Below are positions 1 to 9,207 of a DNA stretch of 64,000 bases, piece after piece. The stretch's first letter is position 1. Every line of letters starts with the position of its first letter. This DNA comes from Lentisphaeria bacterium (GTDB lineage Bacteria > Verrucomicrobiota > Lentisphaeria > Victivallales > UBA1829): NCBI GenBank assembly GCA_017646015.1, contig JAGCNI010000069.1, positions 1-64,000 on the forward strand, read 5' to 3'. The position numbers and the translations under genes were made by a program. The notes below the pieces were generated by a model, which was not told where the DNA came from, did not search any database, and was given only the letters and a program-made list of their open reading frames with translations.

Positions 1-2979
1 AGCAACGACGTGGTCGATACCTCCGTAACCGATATCGTTCGCCCAACCGTCACCACCGAGGATCCAGACAGATTTGTCGCAGAAGTAATCGGAGAGTTCG
101 TTGATCTTGGCGAGGATCGGTTTCCCTTCGGGGCAGTTGCATTCTGCGAGAGCTTTTGCAACAGCAGCTTTGGCAACTTTCTGAGCTTCAACAGCAGCCG
201 GAGTCTTGGAGTTATCCCAGTTTGCCATTGCGCCCTGGAGAGCAGCTTTCAGTTCGCCGCATGCGTTTTCGCAAGCGAGGACTTTTTCGACATATTCTTT
301 GAGGATGGCGCGGTTCTGATCGACAGCGAGACGCATACCGAAACCGAATTCAGCGTTATCTTCGAAGAGGGAGTTTGCCCATGCCGGACCACGACCGTCT
401 TTGGTCTTGGTGTACGGGATGGTCGGGAATGTACCGCCGTAGATAGAGGAGCAGCCGGTGGCGTTGGCGATCATGACGTTTTCGCCGAAGAGCTGAGCCA
501 TCAGTTTGACATACGGAGTTTCGCCGCATCCTGCGCAAGCACCGGAGAATTCAAACAACGGTTTGCGAAGCATTGCACCTTTGACGGTGTTCACGCTGTT
601 TTTGCCCAAAACGTTGTCTGCGGTAGATTCAAAGAATGTTTCGTTTTCGTTGATGCCGGCAGCACGTTCAGCATCCAGTGTGGACCAGACGAGAGCGCGT
701 TTTTCAGCTTTGGACGGGCACTGATCGAGACAGACACCGCAACCGGTACAGTCTTCGATATAGACCTGGATAGCGAACTTGTAGTTTTCATCTTTCGGCA
801 GCGGATCTTTGGATTTGAAGGTTGCCGGAGCTTTAGCCATTTCAGCAACAGAGATCAGCTTGGTACGGATTGCAGCGTGCGGGCAAGCCATTGCGCAGAA
901 ACCGCACTGGATACAGTTGTCAACGACCCATGTCGGAACACGCGGAGCAACACCGCGTTTTTCCAGACATGCAGTACCTGTCGGCAGAGAACCGTCAACA
1001 GACATTGCAGAAACCGGAACGCTGTCACCTTCATTGTGCATGAGCGGTTCGATGATCTTCTTGGCGAATTCATCAGCATCATCAGCGATCAGTTTCGGCG
1101 GATTGTAGCATGCAACGCCGTCGAGAGATGCCGGGATCTTGACTTCCTGGCAGGCATCAGCAGCCATATCGACGAGCTGGTTGTTCATATCAACGATATC
1201 CTGACCTTTTTTACCGAAGGTCTTTGCGTTGAGGTTCTTCATACCTTCTTCAGCCTGAGCGTAGGGAACGATGCCGGAAAGTTTGAAGTAAGCAACCATC
1301 ATAACGGTGTTAGCACCTTTGCCGCGGAGACCGGGCATGTTTTTGACGATCGCTTCAGCGTTGATATTATAGAATTTGACTTTCTTATTGATGATGGTTT
1401 CCTGCATATCGCGTGTGAGGTGTTCAAACACTTCATCATTGCTGTAATGGCTGTTCAGCAGGAAAGTACCGCCTTCTTTGATTCCTTTGAGCAGGTCATA
1501 ACGGCCGATGTAAGCTGCGGTGGAGCAGGAAACAAAGTCCGGGCTGGTGATCAAATAGGTGGATTTGATCGGGGAATCAGAGAAACGGAGGTGGGAGCAG
1601 GTCAGACCGAAAGACTTCTTGGAGTCATAAGCAAAGTATGCCTGAGCATGTTTGTTGGTGTACTGACCGATGATTTTGATGGTGGTCTTGTTGGCACCGA
1701 CGGTACCGTCGCCGCCCAATCCGTAGAACATGCAGTTTGTGGTTCCGGCAGGTTCGGTAACGATCTGTTCTTCAACAACCAGAGAGGTGTTGGTGACGTC
1801 ATCGGTGATACCGACTGTGAATCCGTGGAAACCTTTCTTTTCCAAGTGCTTGTAGATAGCAAGGACCATGGAGGGAGAGAATTCTTTGGAGGAGAGACCG
1901 TAACGGCCGCCGATGATGAAGATATCATTGTTGTCGATTGCGACTTTGACATCGAGGAACAGCGGTTCGCCGAGTGCGCCGGGTTCTTTTGTACGGTCGA
2001 GAACAGCGATGCGTTTGACAGTTTTCGGCAGGACAGCTTTGAATGCTTCTGCGTAGAACGGACGGTAGAGACGGACTTTGACCAAACCGTATTTTGTACC
2101 GCGATTCTTGTTGAGGTAGGTGATAGCTTCTTCGATGGTTTCGCAGGAGGAACCCATGGAAACGATCACATCGGTAGCATCTTCAGCACCGACATAGTCG
2201 AACAGTTTGTAGCTGCGGCCGGTCTTGGCTGCAACTTTGTCCATGTATTCCTGAACGATAGCCGGAGTTGCATCATAGAATTTATTAACAGTTTCGCGAC
2301 CCTGGAAGTAAACGTCGCCGTTCTGAGCACCGACTTTGCAGATGGGTTTATCAGGACGGAGAGCGCGTTCACGGAATTCTTCGATGTACTGGGGTTCGAC
2401 AAGAGAAGCGATGGTTTCATAGGAGATTTCATCGATCTTGTGGAGTTCGTGAGAGGTACGGAAACCGTCGAAGAACTGCAGGAACGGAACTTTAGATTTG
2501 TACGTTGCGAGGTGAGCAACCAGAGCGAGGTCCATTTCTTCCTGGACGGAAGCAGCTGCGAGCATGGCGAAACCGGTGTTACGGCAAGCCATAACGTCAG
2601 AGTGGTCACCGAAAATTGCAAGAGACTGACATGCGAGAGCACGTGCGGTCACGTGGAAGACGGTCGGAAGAAGTTCACCGGCGATCTTGTACATGTTCGG
2701 GATCATCAGGAGAAGACCCTGAGATGCGGTATAGGTACTGGTCAGAGCACCTGCGGCAAGAGAACCGTGAACAGCACCTGCGGCACCTGCTTCAGACTGC
2801 ATTTCTGCAACAGACACTTCTTTGCCCCAGATGTTTTTCTTGTGCTGACTTGCCCATTCATCAACCCATTCGCCCATGGTGGAGGACGGGGTGATCGGGT
2901 AAATTGCTGCAACTTCGCTCAATGCGTAAGCTACATGCGCGGCGGCGTAATTACCGTCAACTGTAATTTCTTTTCCCAT
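1..2979 (-). CDS. nifJ: Pyruvate:ferredoxin (flavodoxin) oxidoreductase, 3' end outside window
   Basis: Converts pyruvate and CoA to acetyl-CoA and CO2 while reducing ferredoxin, the central oxidative step of anaerobic pyruvate metabolism in the cytoplasm. The minus frame is open from ATG at 2979 to the window edge, giving 993 residues of a protein normally about 1170-1200 long. The N-terminus has YPITPSS, typical of the pyruvate-binding domain. Two ferredoxin-type 4Fe-4S motifs follow: CIQCGFCAMACP near residue 686 and CTGCGVCLDQCP near 744. CAGCGETP near 813 opens the thiamine-pyrophosphate domain, whose GGDGWANDIGYGG motif is near 980. The start has an AAGGAG ribosome site. Codons TTA, CTA and TCA are absent over 990 codons, which suggests strong expression. 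The single-polypeptide form is clear. Confidence 0.97.
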   Translation of the reverse strand, partial: MGKEITVDGNYAAAHVAYALSEVAAIYPITPSSTMGEWVDEWASQHKKNIWGKEVSVAEMQSEAGAAGAVHGSLAAGALTSTYTASQGLLLMIPNMYKIAGELLPTVFHVTARALACQSLAIFGDHSDVMACRNTGFAMLAAASVQEEMDLALVAHLATYKSKVPFLQFFDGFRTSHELHKIDEISYETIASLVEPQYIEEFRERALRPDKPICKVGAQNGDVYFQGRETVNKFYDATPAIVQEYMDKVAAKTGRSYKLFDYVGAEDATDVIVSMGSSCETIEEAITYLNKNRGTKYGLVKVRLYRPFYAEAFKAVLPKTVKRIAVLDRTKEPGALGEPLFLDVKVAIDNNDIFIIGGRYGLSSKEFSPSMVLAIYKHLEKKGFHGFTVGITDDVTNTSLVVEEQIVTEPAGTTNCMFYGLGGDGTVGANKTTIKIIGQYTNKHAQAYFAYDSKKSFGLTCSHLRFSDSPIKSTYLITSPDFVSCSTAAYIGRYDLLKGIKEGGTFLLNSHYSNDEVFEHLTRDMQETIINKKVKFYNINAEAIVKNMPGLRGKGANTVMMVAYFKLSGIVPYAQAEEGMKNLNAKTFGKKGQDIVDMNNQLVDMAADACQEVKIPASLDGVACYNPPKLIADDADEFAKKIIEPLMHNEGDSVPVSAMSVDGSLPTGTACLEKRGVAPRVPTWVVDNCIQCGFCAMACPHAAIRTKLISVAEMAKAPATFKSKDPLPKDENYKFAIQVYIEDCTGCGVCLDQCPSKAEKRALVWSTLDAERAAGINENETFFESTADNVLGKNSVNTVKGAMLRKPLFEFSGACAGCGETPYVKLMAQLFGENVMIANATGCSSIYGGTFPTIPYTKTKDGRGPAWANSLFEDNAEFGFGMRLAVDQNRAILKEYVEKVLACENACGELKAALQGAMANWDNSKTPAAVEAQKVAKAAVAKALAECNCPEGKPILAKINELSDYFCDKSVWILGGDGWANDIGYGGIDHVVA

Positions 2980-3051
2980 TACACACTCCTTGGTTTTATG
3001 GTTAATACAATTTGTTAAAATAGATTAAAATTAAAATCTACAAATACTGGA

Positions 3052-3080
3052 AATGTACACCTGAAAATCACTGTTGTCAA
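3052..3080 (-). promoter_or_regulatory. Probable sigma-70 promoter of nifJ
   Basis: On the minus strand a perfect -35 TTGACA (3075-3080) is separated by 17 bp from a -10 TACATT (3052-3057), about 73 bp ahead of the nifJ start. Downstream of the expected start, the interval 3021-3040 has TAGATT and AATCTA as 6-bp inverted arms around an AT core, which could bind a regulator. The promoter is read from sequence only. Confidence 0.6.
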
Positions 3081-3251
3081 ATGTTTTTTTATATTTTTTT
3101 TGAAAAAGGTATTTTTTTACCTATTTCACACCCTGCCCATTCCTTTCAATGTTTTTTACTTTTTCCTCTCTTTTCAGAGAACTTTTCCCCGAAAAACAGG
3201 GTCTTTTCAAAAAAAATACAGAAATTTTATGAAAAAAGTTGTCTGTAACAG

Positions 3252-3279
3252 TTGCAAAAATACAAATTCAAGCTACAGT
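3252..3279 (+). promoter_or_regulatory. Probable promoter of the lon operon
   Basis: TTGCAA (3252-3257), a 16-bp spacer and TACAGT (3274-3279) lie 45 bp before the lon ATG. No heat-shock type element is evident, although lon is a heat-inducible gene in many bacteria. Confidence 0.45.
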
Positions 3280-3324
3280 CTATCACGCATAATTTAAAGA
3301 ATACATAAACGAGGGAGGATTTTT

Positions 3325-5808
3325 ATGGATGAAGAAAACAAAGATTTTTTGGATAAAACATCGGAGCAAACAGAGGAACAGACAGACAAAAGCAGATTGA
3401 CTGTCCCGGCGATCTCTCAACCGGGAGTGATTCTGTTCCCGTATGCTCTGACTCCGCTGGTTCTGGACAATCCGAAAGTGATTGCACAAATTGAAAAAGC
3501 GGCAGCCGGAGATCGCCTGATCGCAGTTTTTCCGGAAATGCCGGATAAAGACAATGCCGTTTCCGAAGTACAGGGAATCGAATTGAACACCGAACATTTT
3601 CAGTTGGACGAGGAACAGGTCTCCACAACCGGAGTTGTGTGCAGACTGGTCAAATCCCTGAAATTCCCGGATAATACAGTCCGTGTCCTGATGCGGGGAT
3701 TATCCAGAGTCCATTTTGAAACAATGGAAAATGAAAGTGAATCTCTGGTCACGGTTGAAAAACTCAAAGAAGACCCGGACAACAGCATCGAAACGACTGC
3801 CATGGTCCGGAATGCAGTCAAACAATTTCAGGAGATCGTTTCATTCTCTCCGAATTTCCCGGAAGAACTCAAGATTGCCATTCTGAATCTGACCGACAGC
3901 AACCGGATCGTTGACCTGATCGCAGACACGATCAATATCAGTTACATTGAAAAACTGGCGATCCTGACTCTGCCCGCCTTGCAGGAACGTCTGCACCTGA
4001 TGACAATCCTGCTCAACCGTGAAGTGGAAGTTTTGCGTCTCGGCTCTGAAATCCAGTCTCAGGTCCATAATGCCATGAGCAAATCCCAACGGGAATTTTT
4101 CCTGCGGGAACAGCTCCGCACGATCAAAGATGAACTGGGCGAAGGCAACCGGAATCCGGATATCGTCAATATTCAGGAACGCATGAGCAAACTGGATCTG
4201 CCGGAAAATGTTGTGGAAATTCTCAAAAAAGAAACAGAACGTCTTGAAATGATCCCGCAGGCGGCAGCGGAATACAATATTGCTTATACTTATATTGACT
4301 GGCTGCTTTCGGTTCCGTGGAATCAATACACAGAAGACCGTCTGGACATCAAAGAAGCGGCAGCAATTCTTGACCGGGATCATTACGGTTTGAAAGATAT
4401 CAAAGAGCGTATTCTGGAATTTCTTTCGGTTCTCCAACTGAAAAAAGACCGGAAAGCTCCGATCATCTGTTTTGTCGGTCCTCCGGGAGTGGGAAAAACA
4501 TCTCTGGGCAAATCCATTGCAGAAGCGATGGGTCGCAAATTCATCCGCATGTCTCTGGGCGGAGTCCGGGATGAAGCAGAGATACGCGGTCATCGCCGTA
4601 CCTACATCGGAGCATTGCCGGGACGGATCATTCAGAGTATGAAAAAAGCCGGGACCTCCAATCCTGTGATCATGCTGGATGAAATCGACAAGTTGGGCAA
4701 TGATTTTCGCGGGGATCCGGCATCGGCTCTGCTGGAAGTGCTCGACCCGCAACAGAACAATACATTCAGCGATCATTATCTGGAAGTGGATTACGATCTC
4801 AGTGCAGTCATGTTCATCGCAACAGCCAACATTACAGATTCGATCCCCGGTCCGCTGCTGGACCGTATGGATGTAGTCAGACTGCCCGGGTACACTGCAA
4901 CCGAAAAATTGCATATTGCAGAACAATTCCTGATTCCGCGTCAACTCAAGGAAAATGGATTTGAAGACCGTAATGTTTCAATCACAAAAGATGCCGCTGA
5001 TGAATTGATCAACTACTACACACGGGAAGCCGGAGTCCGGCAGTTGGAAAGAACTTTCGGTCAGATTTGCCGGAAACTTGCACGGGAAATCGTGGAAGGC
5101 AAACGCAAAGGCAAAAAAATCGTGATTGGAGCAAAAGATATCCATTCTCTGTTGGGCGCACGGAAATTCCTGATGGATGAAGCAATGCAAGCTCCGGAAA
5201 TCGGAGTGGCAACCGGTATGGCATGGACCAGTGTCGGCGGCACGATCCTTCAGGTGGAAACAGCCATGATCCCCGGAAAAGGAGAACTGAAACTGACCGG
5301 ATCTTTGGGAAATGTCATGAAAGAAAGTGCTTCTGCCGCTCTTACTTATATTAAAGGACACGCGGAAGAACTGGGGATCGATCCGGCTGTATTCGCCGAA
5401 AAAGATATTCATATTCATGTTCCGGACGGGGCAACACCGAAAGATGGTCCATCGGCGGGTGTGACAATCACCACAGCATTGGTCTCGCTCCTGACAGGGA
5501 CACCAGTCCGTCATGATTTTGCTATGACTGGAGAAATCAATCTGCGCGGAAAAGTCACAGCGATCGGCGGGGTCAAGGAAAAATCCATCGGAGCTCTCCG
5601 CGCCGGAATCACCAATATCATCCTGCCCGAAGAAAACCGTAAAGATCAGGAAGATATTCCCGAAGATGTGATGAAACAGGTCAAATTCTATTTTGTCTCC
5701 CGGATTCAGGAAGTTCTCGATCTGATGCTGATCAAAAAGAAAAAAGCTGCAAAAAACGCAAAAGCAGCCAAGAAAAAATCAACCGGACGAAAGGCTGGTA
5801 AAAAATGA
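3325..5808 (+). CDS. lon: ATP-dependent protease Lon
   Basis: A cytoplasmic AAA+ serine protease that unfolds and degrades misfolded and regulatory proteins. The 827 residues follow the LonA order: N-terminal substrate domain (about 25-220), AAA+ module with Walker A GPPGVGKT near 384-391 and Walker B VIMLDEID near 450, then the protease domain with PKDGPSAG carrying catalytic Ser710 and GGVKEK carrying the partner Lys near 753. The last 25 residues are Lys/Ala-rich and look disordered. ATG 3325 follows GGGAGG at the right distance. The stop overlaps the start of the next gene by ATGA, so lon probably heads an operon with the exported protein and phosphoesterase behind it. Confidence 0.98.
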   Translation: MDEENKDFLDKTSEQTEEQTDKSRLTVPAISQPGVILFPYALTPLVLDNPKVIAQIEKAAAGDRLIAVFPEMPDKDNAVSEVQGIELNTEHFQLDEEQVSTTGVVCRLVKSLKFPDNTVRVLMRGLSRVHFETMENESESLVTVEKLKEDPDNSIETTAMVRNAVKQFQEIVSFSPNFPEELKIAILNLTDSNRIVDLIADTINISYIEKLAILTLPALQERLHLMTILLNREVEVLRLGSEIQSQVHNAMSKSQREFFLREQLRTIKDELGEGNRNPDIVNIQERMSKLDLPENVVEILKKETERLEMIPQAAAEYNIAYTYIDWLLSVPWNQYTEDRLDIKEAAAILDRDHYGLKDIKERILEFLSVLQLKKDRKAPIICFVGPPGVGKTSLGKSIAEAMGRKFIRMSLGGVRDEAEIRGHRRTYIGALPGRIIQSMKKAGTSNPVIMLDEIDKLGNDFRGDPASALLEVLDPQQNNTFSDHYLEVDYDLSAVMFIATANITDSIPGPLLDRMDVVRLPGYTATEKLHIAEQFLIPRQLKENGFEDRNVSITKDAADELINYYTREAGVRQLERTFGQICRKLAREIVEGKRKGKKIVIGAKDIHSLLGARKFLMDEAMQAPEIGVATGMAWTSVGGTILQVETAMIPGKGELKLTGSLGNVMKESASAALTYIKGHAEELGIDPAVFAEKDIHIHVPDGATPKDGPSAGVTITTALVSLLTGTPVRHDFAMTGEINLRGKVTAIGGVKEKSIGALRAGITNIILPEENRKDQEDIPEDVMKQVKFYFVSRIQEVLDLMLIKKKKAAKNAKAAKKKSTGRKAGKK

Positions 5809-6542
5809 AAAAATGCTCTCTCCGGGGGGGGATTGCAATATGTTTCCTGCTGTTGGGGATTTTCCTGACAGCAGAAGCGACGGAAAAAATCGATCCGGAA
5901 AAAATCGATCCGGAACGTTTTCTGGGATATGTACGTAACCCGCCCGGACGGGATTCATGGGCGTCTCTGAAAGGGACAGCACAGCATCTCCGCGATAATT
6001 CCCGCCCGGTTCAGGCAAAAATCGAAATGGGGATCTTCTTCACACCTGTCCGCACACTTGCACAAATCCGTTTCAACGGAAATGAGGTCTATACGATTGG
6101 ACAATCCTACGGAAAAGATGGTGCGACCAATGTGGAAAAACGGATCACAGACGGCAAAAAAGCACAAATTGGAATTTACGGAATCACTCCGGAAGATCTG
6201 GCATTGAGTTTTCTCTATTGGAAATTTGTCAAAGAAGAAGCACCGGTAACTGTCCGCATGGAAAAATGCCGGGTTTTTCGCTTGGAATCCAAAGATAGAA
6301 AAGAACAGGTCGTGGTCACGATCAGTTGTCAGTATCTCTTCCCGTTCAAAGCGGAATGGTACAGAAAAGATTCCAAGGAACCTGTCCGGAAACTGGAAGC
6401 TGCTGCTTTCCGGAAAAATAATGATTACTGGTTCATCACAAAAATCAATTTGAGCGGAAAAGGCTGGTTCACAACGATCCGGTTCAATGATGTCAACGCC
6501 GGACCGTTCAAACAGAAACTGCCGGAAGGACTCTTCCAATAA
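5805..6542 (+). CDS. Exported protein of unknown function, LolA-like
   Basis: A 245-residue protein with a signal peptide (hydrophobic stretch about residues 8-22, cleavage probably after AEA). The body is rich in alternating beta-strand segments and ends in a region resembling the outer-membrane lipoprotein-carrier (LolA/LolB) fold seen in lipoprotein-sorting protein families. That resemblance is an impression from length and pattern, not a motif match. Just after the signal peptide is the repeated sequence EKIDPEKIDPER, encoded by a perfect 15-bp tandem repeat (5883-5912). It is coupled to lon by an ATGA overlap and abuts the next start (stop at 6542, start at 6542). The likely location is the periplasm. 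The function is not known. Confidence 0.8.
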   Translation: MKKCSLRGGIAICFLLLGIFLTAEATEKIDPEKIDPERFLGYVRNPPGRDSWASLKGTAQHLRDNSRPVQAKIEMGIFFTPVRTLAQIRFNGNEVYTIGQSYGKDGATNVEKRITDGKKAQIGIYGITPEDLALSFLYWKFVKEEAPVTVRMEKCRVFRLESKDRKEQVVVTISCQYLFPFKAEWYRKDSKEPVRKLEAAAFRKNNDYWFITKINLSGKGWFTTIRFNDVNAGPFKQKLPEGLFQ

Positions 6543-7705
6543 TGATATTATACGGATTTATTCTGACTCCTTATATATTTTTCAGGGCGATCCTGCCACT
6601 GAAAATCCACTGGGGCTGGAAGGTCTTGCTGACGGTATTGACCGCATTGACCGCATTCAAAAACAACCTGCTCTTCTGGTTGGGCGGTCCGCTCTTTTTT
6701 GCGCCGGATCTGTCACCGTTCATTCTCTGGAGTGCGATCATACTGTTTGCATTGCTGATTTTTTTCTTTATCCTTCTGCTCGCAAGCGATATTGTATTAT
6801 TGGTACGCAAGATCATTTCTGCTTACAGAAAATACCGTTGTGCATTACAGGGCAAACCATCTCCGGAGATCAGAAACATTCCGCTCAACAAATTGAATCT
6901 GATTCTTTTTTCAACGGCTGTTCTGCTCACTGCGGCAGGACTTTATAACGGCATAAAAATTCCATCCGTCAAATATGAAACGGTCACATACGACAAAGAT
7001 TCACACCTGCCGTTCAAAGCGGATGGCTTGAAGATAGCAGTTCTTGCAGATCTTCATGCGGATAAACTTTCCACACCCGGTCAACTCCGGAAAATCGTGC
7101 AGAAAACAAATGCAGAAAAACCGGATGTGATTTTACTTCTGGGCGATCTTGCAGATGGAACTCCGCAAAAAATCAGCCATATTCTTGAGCCTTTGAAAGA
7201 GCTTCACGCAAAATACGGAGTCTATCTTGTTCCGGGAAATCATGAATATTATTCCGGCTTTGCTCCATGGATGCGCTATTTTACGGAACAGGGACACATG
7301 GTTCTGTTGAATCAGAATCATTACATTCCGGAAAAAGATATCTGGATCTGCGGAGTGGCTGATCCGGCAGGAAAGCGAACAAAAGATATTCAGCCGGATT
7401 TGACAGCAACATTCAAAAATATCCCTCCGCATGCGTTCACGATCCTGATGTCACACCGTCCGGACACTGTTGCAAAAGCCGGACATAAAGGTGCAGATCT
7501 GCAATTTTCCGGCCACACTCATGGCGGTATGTTCCGGGGATTGGATTATCTGGTGGGACGCTTCAACAGAGGATTTGTTTCCGGTTGGTACGATCAGGGT
7601 AAAGGCAAAGTCTATGTTTCCAACGGCAGCGGCATCTGGAAAGGATTTCCGATCCGGCTCGGGAGACCCTCCGAAATCACGATATTCATATTACAAAAAA
7701 AATAA
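6542..7705 (+). CDS. Membrane-anchored metallophosphoesterase
   Basis: A 387-residue calcineurin-type phosphoesterase of the YkuE/YaeI kind. The first 140 residues contain three to four hydrophobic segments. The catalytic domain starts near 160 and has the full metal-binding set: DLH near 170, GDLADG near 201, GNHEY near 231 and GHTHGG near 324. Relatives act on membrane lipids or UDP-diacylglucosamine-like substrates, or have unknown targets. The specific substrate here cannot be told. It follows the exported LolA-like gene with its ATG on the last base of that gene's stop, so the two may act on the envelope together. Confidence 0.9.
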   Translation: MILYGFILTPYIFFRAILPLKIHWGWKVLLTVLTALTAFKNNLLFWLGGPLFFAPDLSPFILWSAIILFALLIFFFILLLASDIVLLVRKIISAYRKYRCALQGKPSPEIRNIPLNKLNLILFSTAVLLTAAGLYNGIKIPSVKYETVTYDKDSHLPFKADGLKIAVLADLHADKLSTPGQLRKIVQKTNAEKPDVILLLGDLADGTPQKISHILEPLKELHAKYGVYLVPGNHEYYSGFAPWMRYFTEQGHMVLLNQNHYIPEKDIWICGVADPAGKRTKDIQPDLTATFKNIPPHAFTILMSHRPDTVAKAGHKGADLQFSGHTHGGMFRGLDYLVGRFNRGFVSGWYDQGKGKVYVSNGSGIWKGFPIRLGRPSEITIFILQKK

Positions 7706-7719
7706 ACGGAGTTTTCAGA

Positions 7720-8412
7720 ATGATACAGGATCGCGATACAGATTTGAGATTTGCCAAATTGGATATGACCCGTTCCGGACGTACCGGCATGGGAGAAACG
7801 ATATATTGTCCGGGAAAAACACCGCAGCAGTTGGCAGAAATCATGCAGGCTTTTATTGCGGAAAACAAGTCCGTACTGGGAACAAAATGCACACAGGAAC
7901 AATATGATTTTCTGCTGGGATCCCGGATCAGTTGCAATTATGATCCGGTTTCACGGTTGTTGACCTGTAAAACAGCAGAACAGAAAAAACTTCCGGGCAG
8001 GATCGCTGTTTGTACCGGAGGAACAGCCGATATTCCTGTGGCTGAAGAAGCAGCAGGTACGATCGAATTTGCCGGAGCGGAAGTGAACCGGTATTATGAT
8101 GTAGGAGTAGCTGGCATACACAGACTGCTCTCCAGGATCGGCGAGATCCGGGAAGCAGATGCAGTCATAGCAGTTGCCGGAATGGAAGGAGCATTAGGCA
8201 GTGTTCTGGCGGGATTGGTGGATACTCCGGTGATCGCAGTTCCGACTTCGGTGGGATACGGCGCTTCATTTCAAGGATTGGCTCCACTGCTTTCCATGCT
8301 CAACTCCTGCGCAGAAGGATTGAGTACAGTTAATATAGATAATGGCTTCGGCGCAGGAGTTCTTGCCATCAGAATGCTTCAGATGGCATTGCGGCATGAA
8401 AAACAGTCATAA
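7720..8412 (+). CDS. larB: LarB, nickel-pincer cofactor biosynthesis carboxylase
   Basis: LarB carboxylates and hydrolyses nicotinic acid adenine dinucleotide to pyridinium-3,5-biscarboxylate mononucleotide, the first step to the nickel-pincer cofactor of lactate racemase and related epimerases. The 230 residues end in the AIR-carboxylase-like fold: RIAVCTGGTADIPVAEEAA, then VAGMEGALGSVLAGL and PVIAVPTSVGYGASF. The N-terminal part has DMTRSGRTGMGETIYCPGK, also typical. It starts 14 bp after the phosphoesterase. Partners larC and larE and a LarA-type enzyme are not in this window, so the pathway cannot be confirmed here. Confidence 0.92.
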   Translation: MIQDRDTDLRFAKLDMTRSGRTGMGETIYCPGKTPQQLAEIMQAFIAENKSVLGTKCTQEQYDFLLGSRISCNYDPVSRLLTCKTAEQKKLPGRIAVCTGGTADIPVAEEAAGTIEFAGAEVNRYYDVGVAGIHRLLSRIGEIREADAVIAVAGMEGALGSVLAGLVDTPVIAVPTSVGYGASFQGLAPLLSMLNSCAEGLSTVNIDNGFGAGVLAIRMLQMALRHEKQS

Positions 8413-8415
8413 GGA

Positions 8416-8670
8416 TCAAAGCAGTCCCCACTCCTTGAGATCCTGTTCGAGAAAGATTGGATTGTAGATTTGACCGGGACGCCATTTCCCATTATATTCC
8501 ATAGTGGGAACGACCCAGTCATCACCGCCGTTGACCTCTATGACTTTTTGAATGACTTCATCCGGCTGATCTTCGATCTCCAGATATTCAAAAGGAATCT
8601 TGTGTTCTTTCAGCCAACGGACAGTTTTCTGACAATGCGGACAGATGCTCCATGCATAGACTTTCAACAT
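8416..8670 (-). CDS. Glutaredoxin-like thiol oxidoreductase
   Basis: An 84-residue single-domain glutaredoxin. The active site is CPHC at residues 10-13, and the cis-proline motif WVVPTM follows the GGDD turn. The start at 8670 is chosen over an upstream in-frame ATG (8733) because AAAGGAG lies 8 bp before it and the family begins directly with the first beta strand (MLKVYAWS). It converges on larB with a 3-bp gap. It probably reduces protein or glutathione-type disulfides in the cytoplasm. The natural reductant is not evident. Confidence 0.88.
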   Translation of the reverse strand: MLKVYAWSICPHCQKTVRWLKEHKIPFEYLEIEDQPDEVIQKVIEVNGGDDWVVPTMEYNGKWRPGQIYNPIFLEQDLKEWGLL

Positions 8671-8794
8671 GATAAATGCTCCTTTCTCTTCTATTAACAG
8701 GTCAAAATATGCCCTGTTTTCATAAAAAGACAACTGAAAACGTGCTTAGTTGCTCTTTTTTTTGAAAAAAAATCCATTTTTTCTGATTATGAAT

Positions 8795-8822
8795 TTGAAT
8801 ATAAAAGTTTTGGGAGTATATT
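8795..8822 (+). promoter_or_regulatory. Probable promoter of rplU-purC
   Basis: TTGAAT (8795-8800), a 16-bp spacer and TATATT (8817-8822). The 12-mer TGGGAGTATATT at 8811-8822 recurs exactly at 20937-20948 in front of the zinc-ribbon/secA pair, which supports TATATT as a real -10 in this genome. Confidence 0.55.
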
Positions 8823-8887
8823 TAAAGGCTTGAGAATAGAAAAACAAAATGTTATACAAAAATAACCAATAGAACAGGAGATGTGTT

Positions 8888-9196
8888 ATGTACGCAGTGA
8901 TCACCAGTGGTGGAAAACAGTTTAAAGTCCAGGAACAGGAAATTGTGACCATGGAACGCATCGCCGGCGAAGCTGGCGCAAAAATCACCTTTGCAGAAGT
9001 TCTCGCAATCGGTGAAGGTGCAGAAATGAAATACGGCAATCCGACCGTTGAAGGCGCAAAAGTCGAAGCAGAAATCGTTGAACACTTCCGCGGTCCGAAA
9101 GTGATCGCATTCAAGATGAAACGTCGCAGAGGCTATCGCAGACGCAAAGGTCACAGACAGGAGCTCACAAAGGTCAGAATCACTTCTATCGCCTAA
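8888..9196 (+). CDS. rplU: 50S ribosomal protein L21
   Basis: A 102-residue ribosomal protein of normal length that binds 23S rRNA. It opens with [14 protein letters not shown] and carries the basic [13 protein letters not shown] patch and the C-terminal family motif [10 protein letters not shown]. The start follows a GGAG ribosome site. In most bacteria rplU is followed by rpmA (L27) and often obg. Here it is followed 11 bp later by purC, so the usual pair is split. Confidence 0.97.
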   Translation: MYAVITSGGKQFKVQEQEIVTMERIAGEAGAKITFAEVLAIGEGAEMKYGNPTVEGAKVEAEIVEHFRGPKVIAFKMKRRRGYRRRKGHRQELTKVRITSIA

Positions 9197-9207
9197 GGGA
9201 TGGAAAG

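Larger units (their letters stand above)
2980..3324. other. Intergenic region between divergent nifJ and lon
   Basis: This 345-bp AT-rich gap separates the divergently transcribed nifJ and lon. It carries the two promoters listed separately and the lon ribosome site. No tRNA, CIRCE-type (HrcA) repeat or long hairpin was seen. A 65-codon plus-strand frame at 3100-3297 is composed of A/T-rich low-complexity codons with no ribosome site, and is not called. Confidence 0.6.

Noticed and set aside
10-3018. Plus-strand open frame of 1002 codons
   Set aside because: It is the exact codon-aligned complement of nifJ, whose minus frame has clear enzyme motifs throughout. The open frame results from absence of TTA, CTA and TCA in nifJ.
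3100-3297. 65-codon plus-strand frame before lon
   Set aside because: It is Phe/Lys/Ser low complexity in an A/T-rich promoter region without a ribosome site.
2980-3324. CIRCE (HrcA) element before lon
   Set aside because: No TTAGCACTC-type inverted repeat is present.
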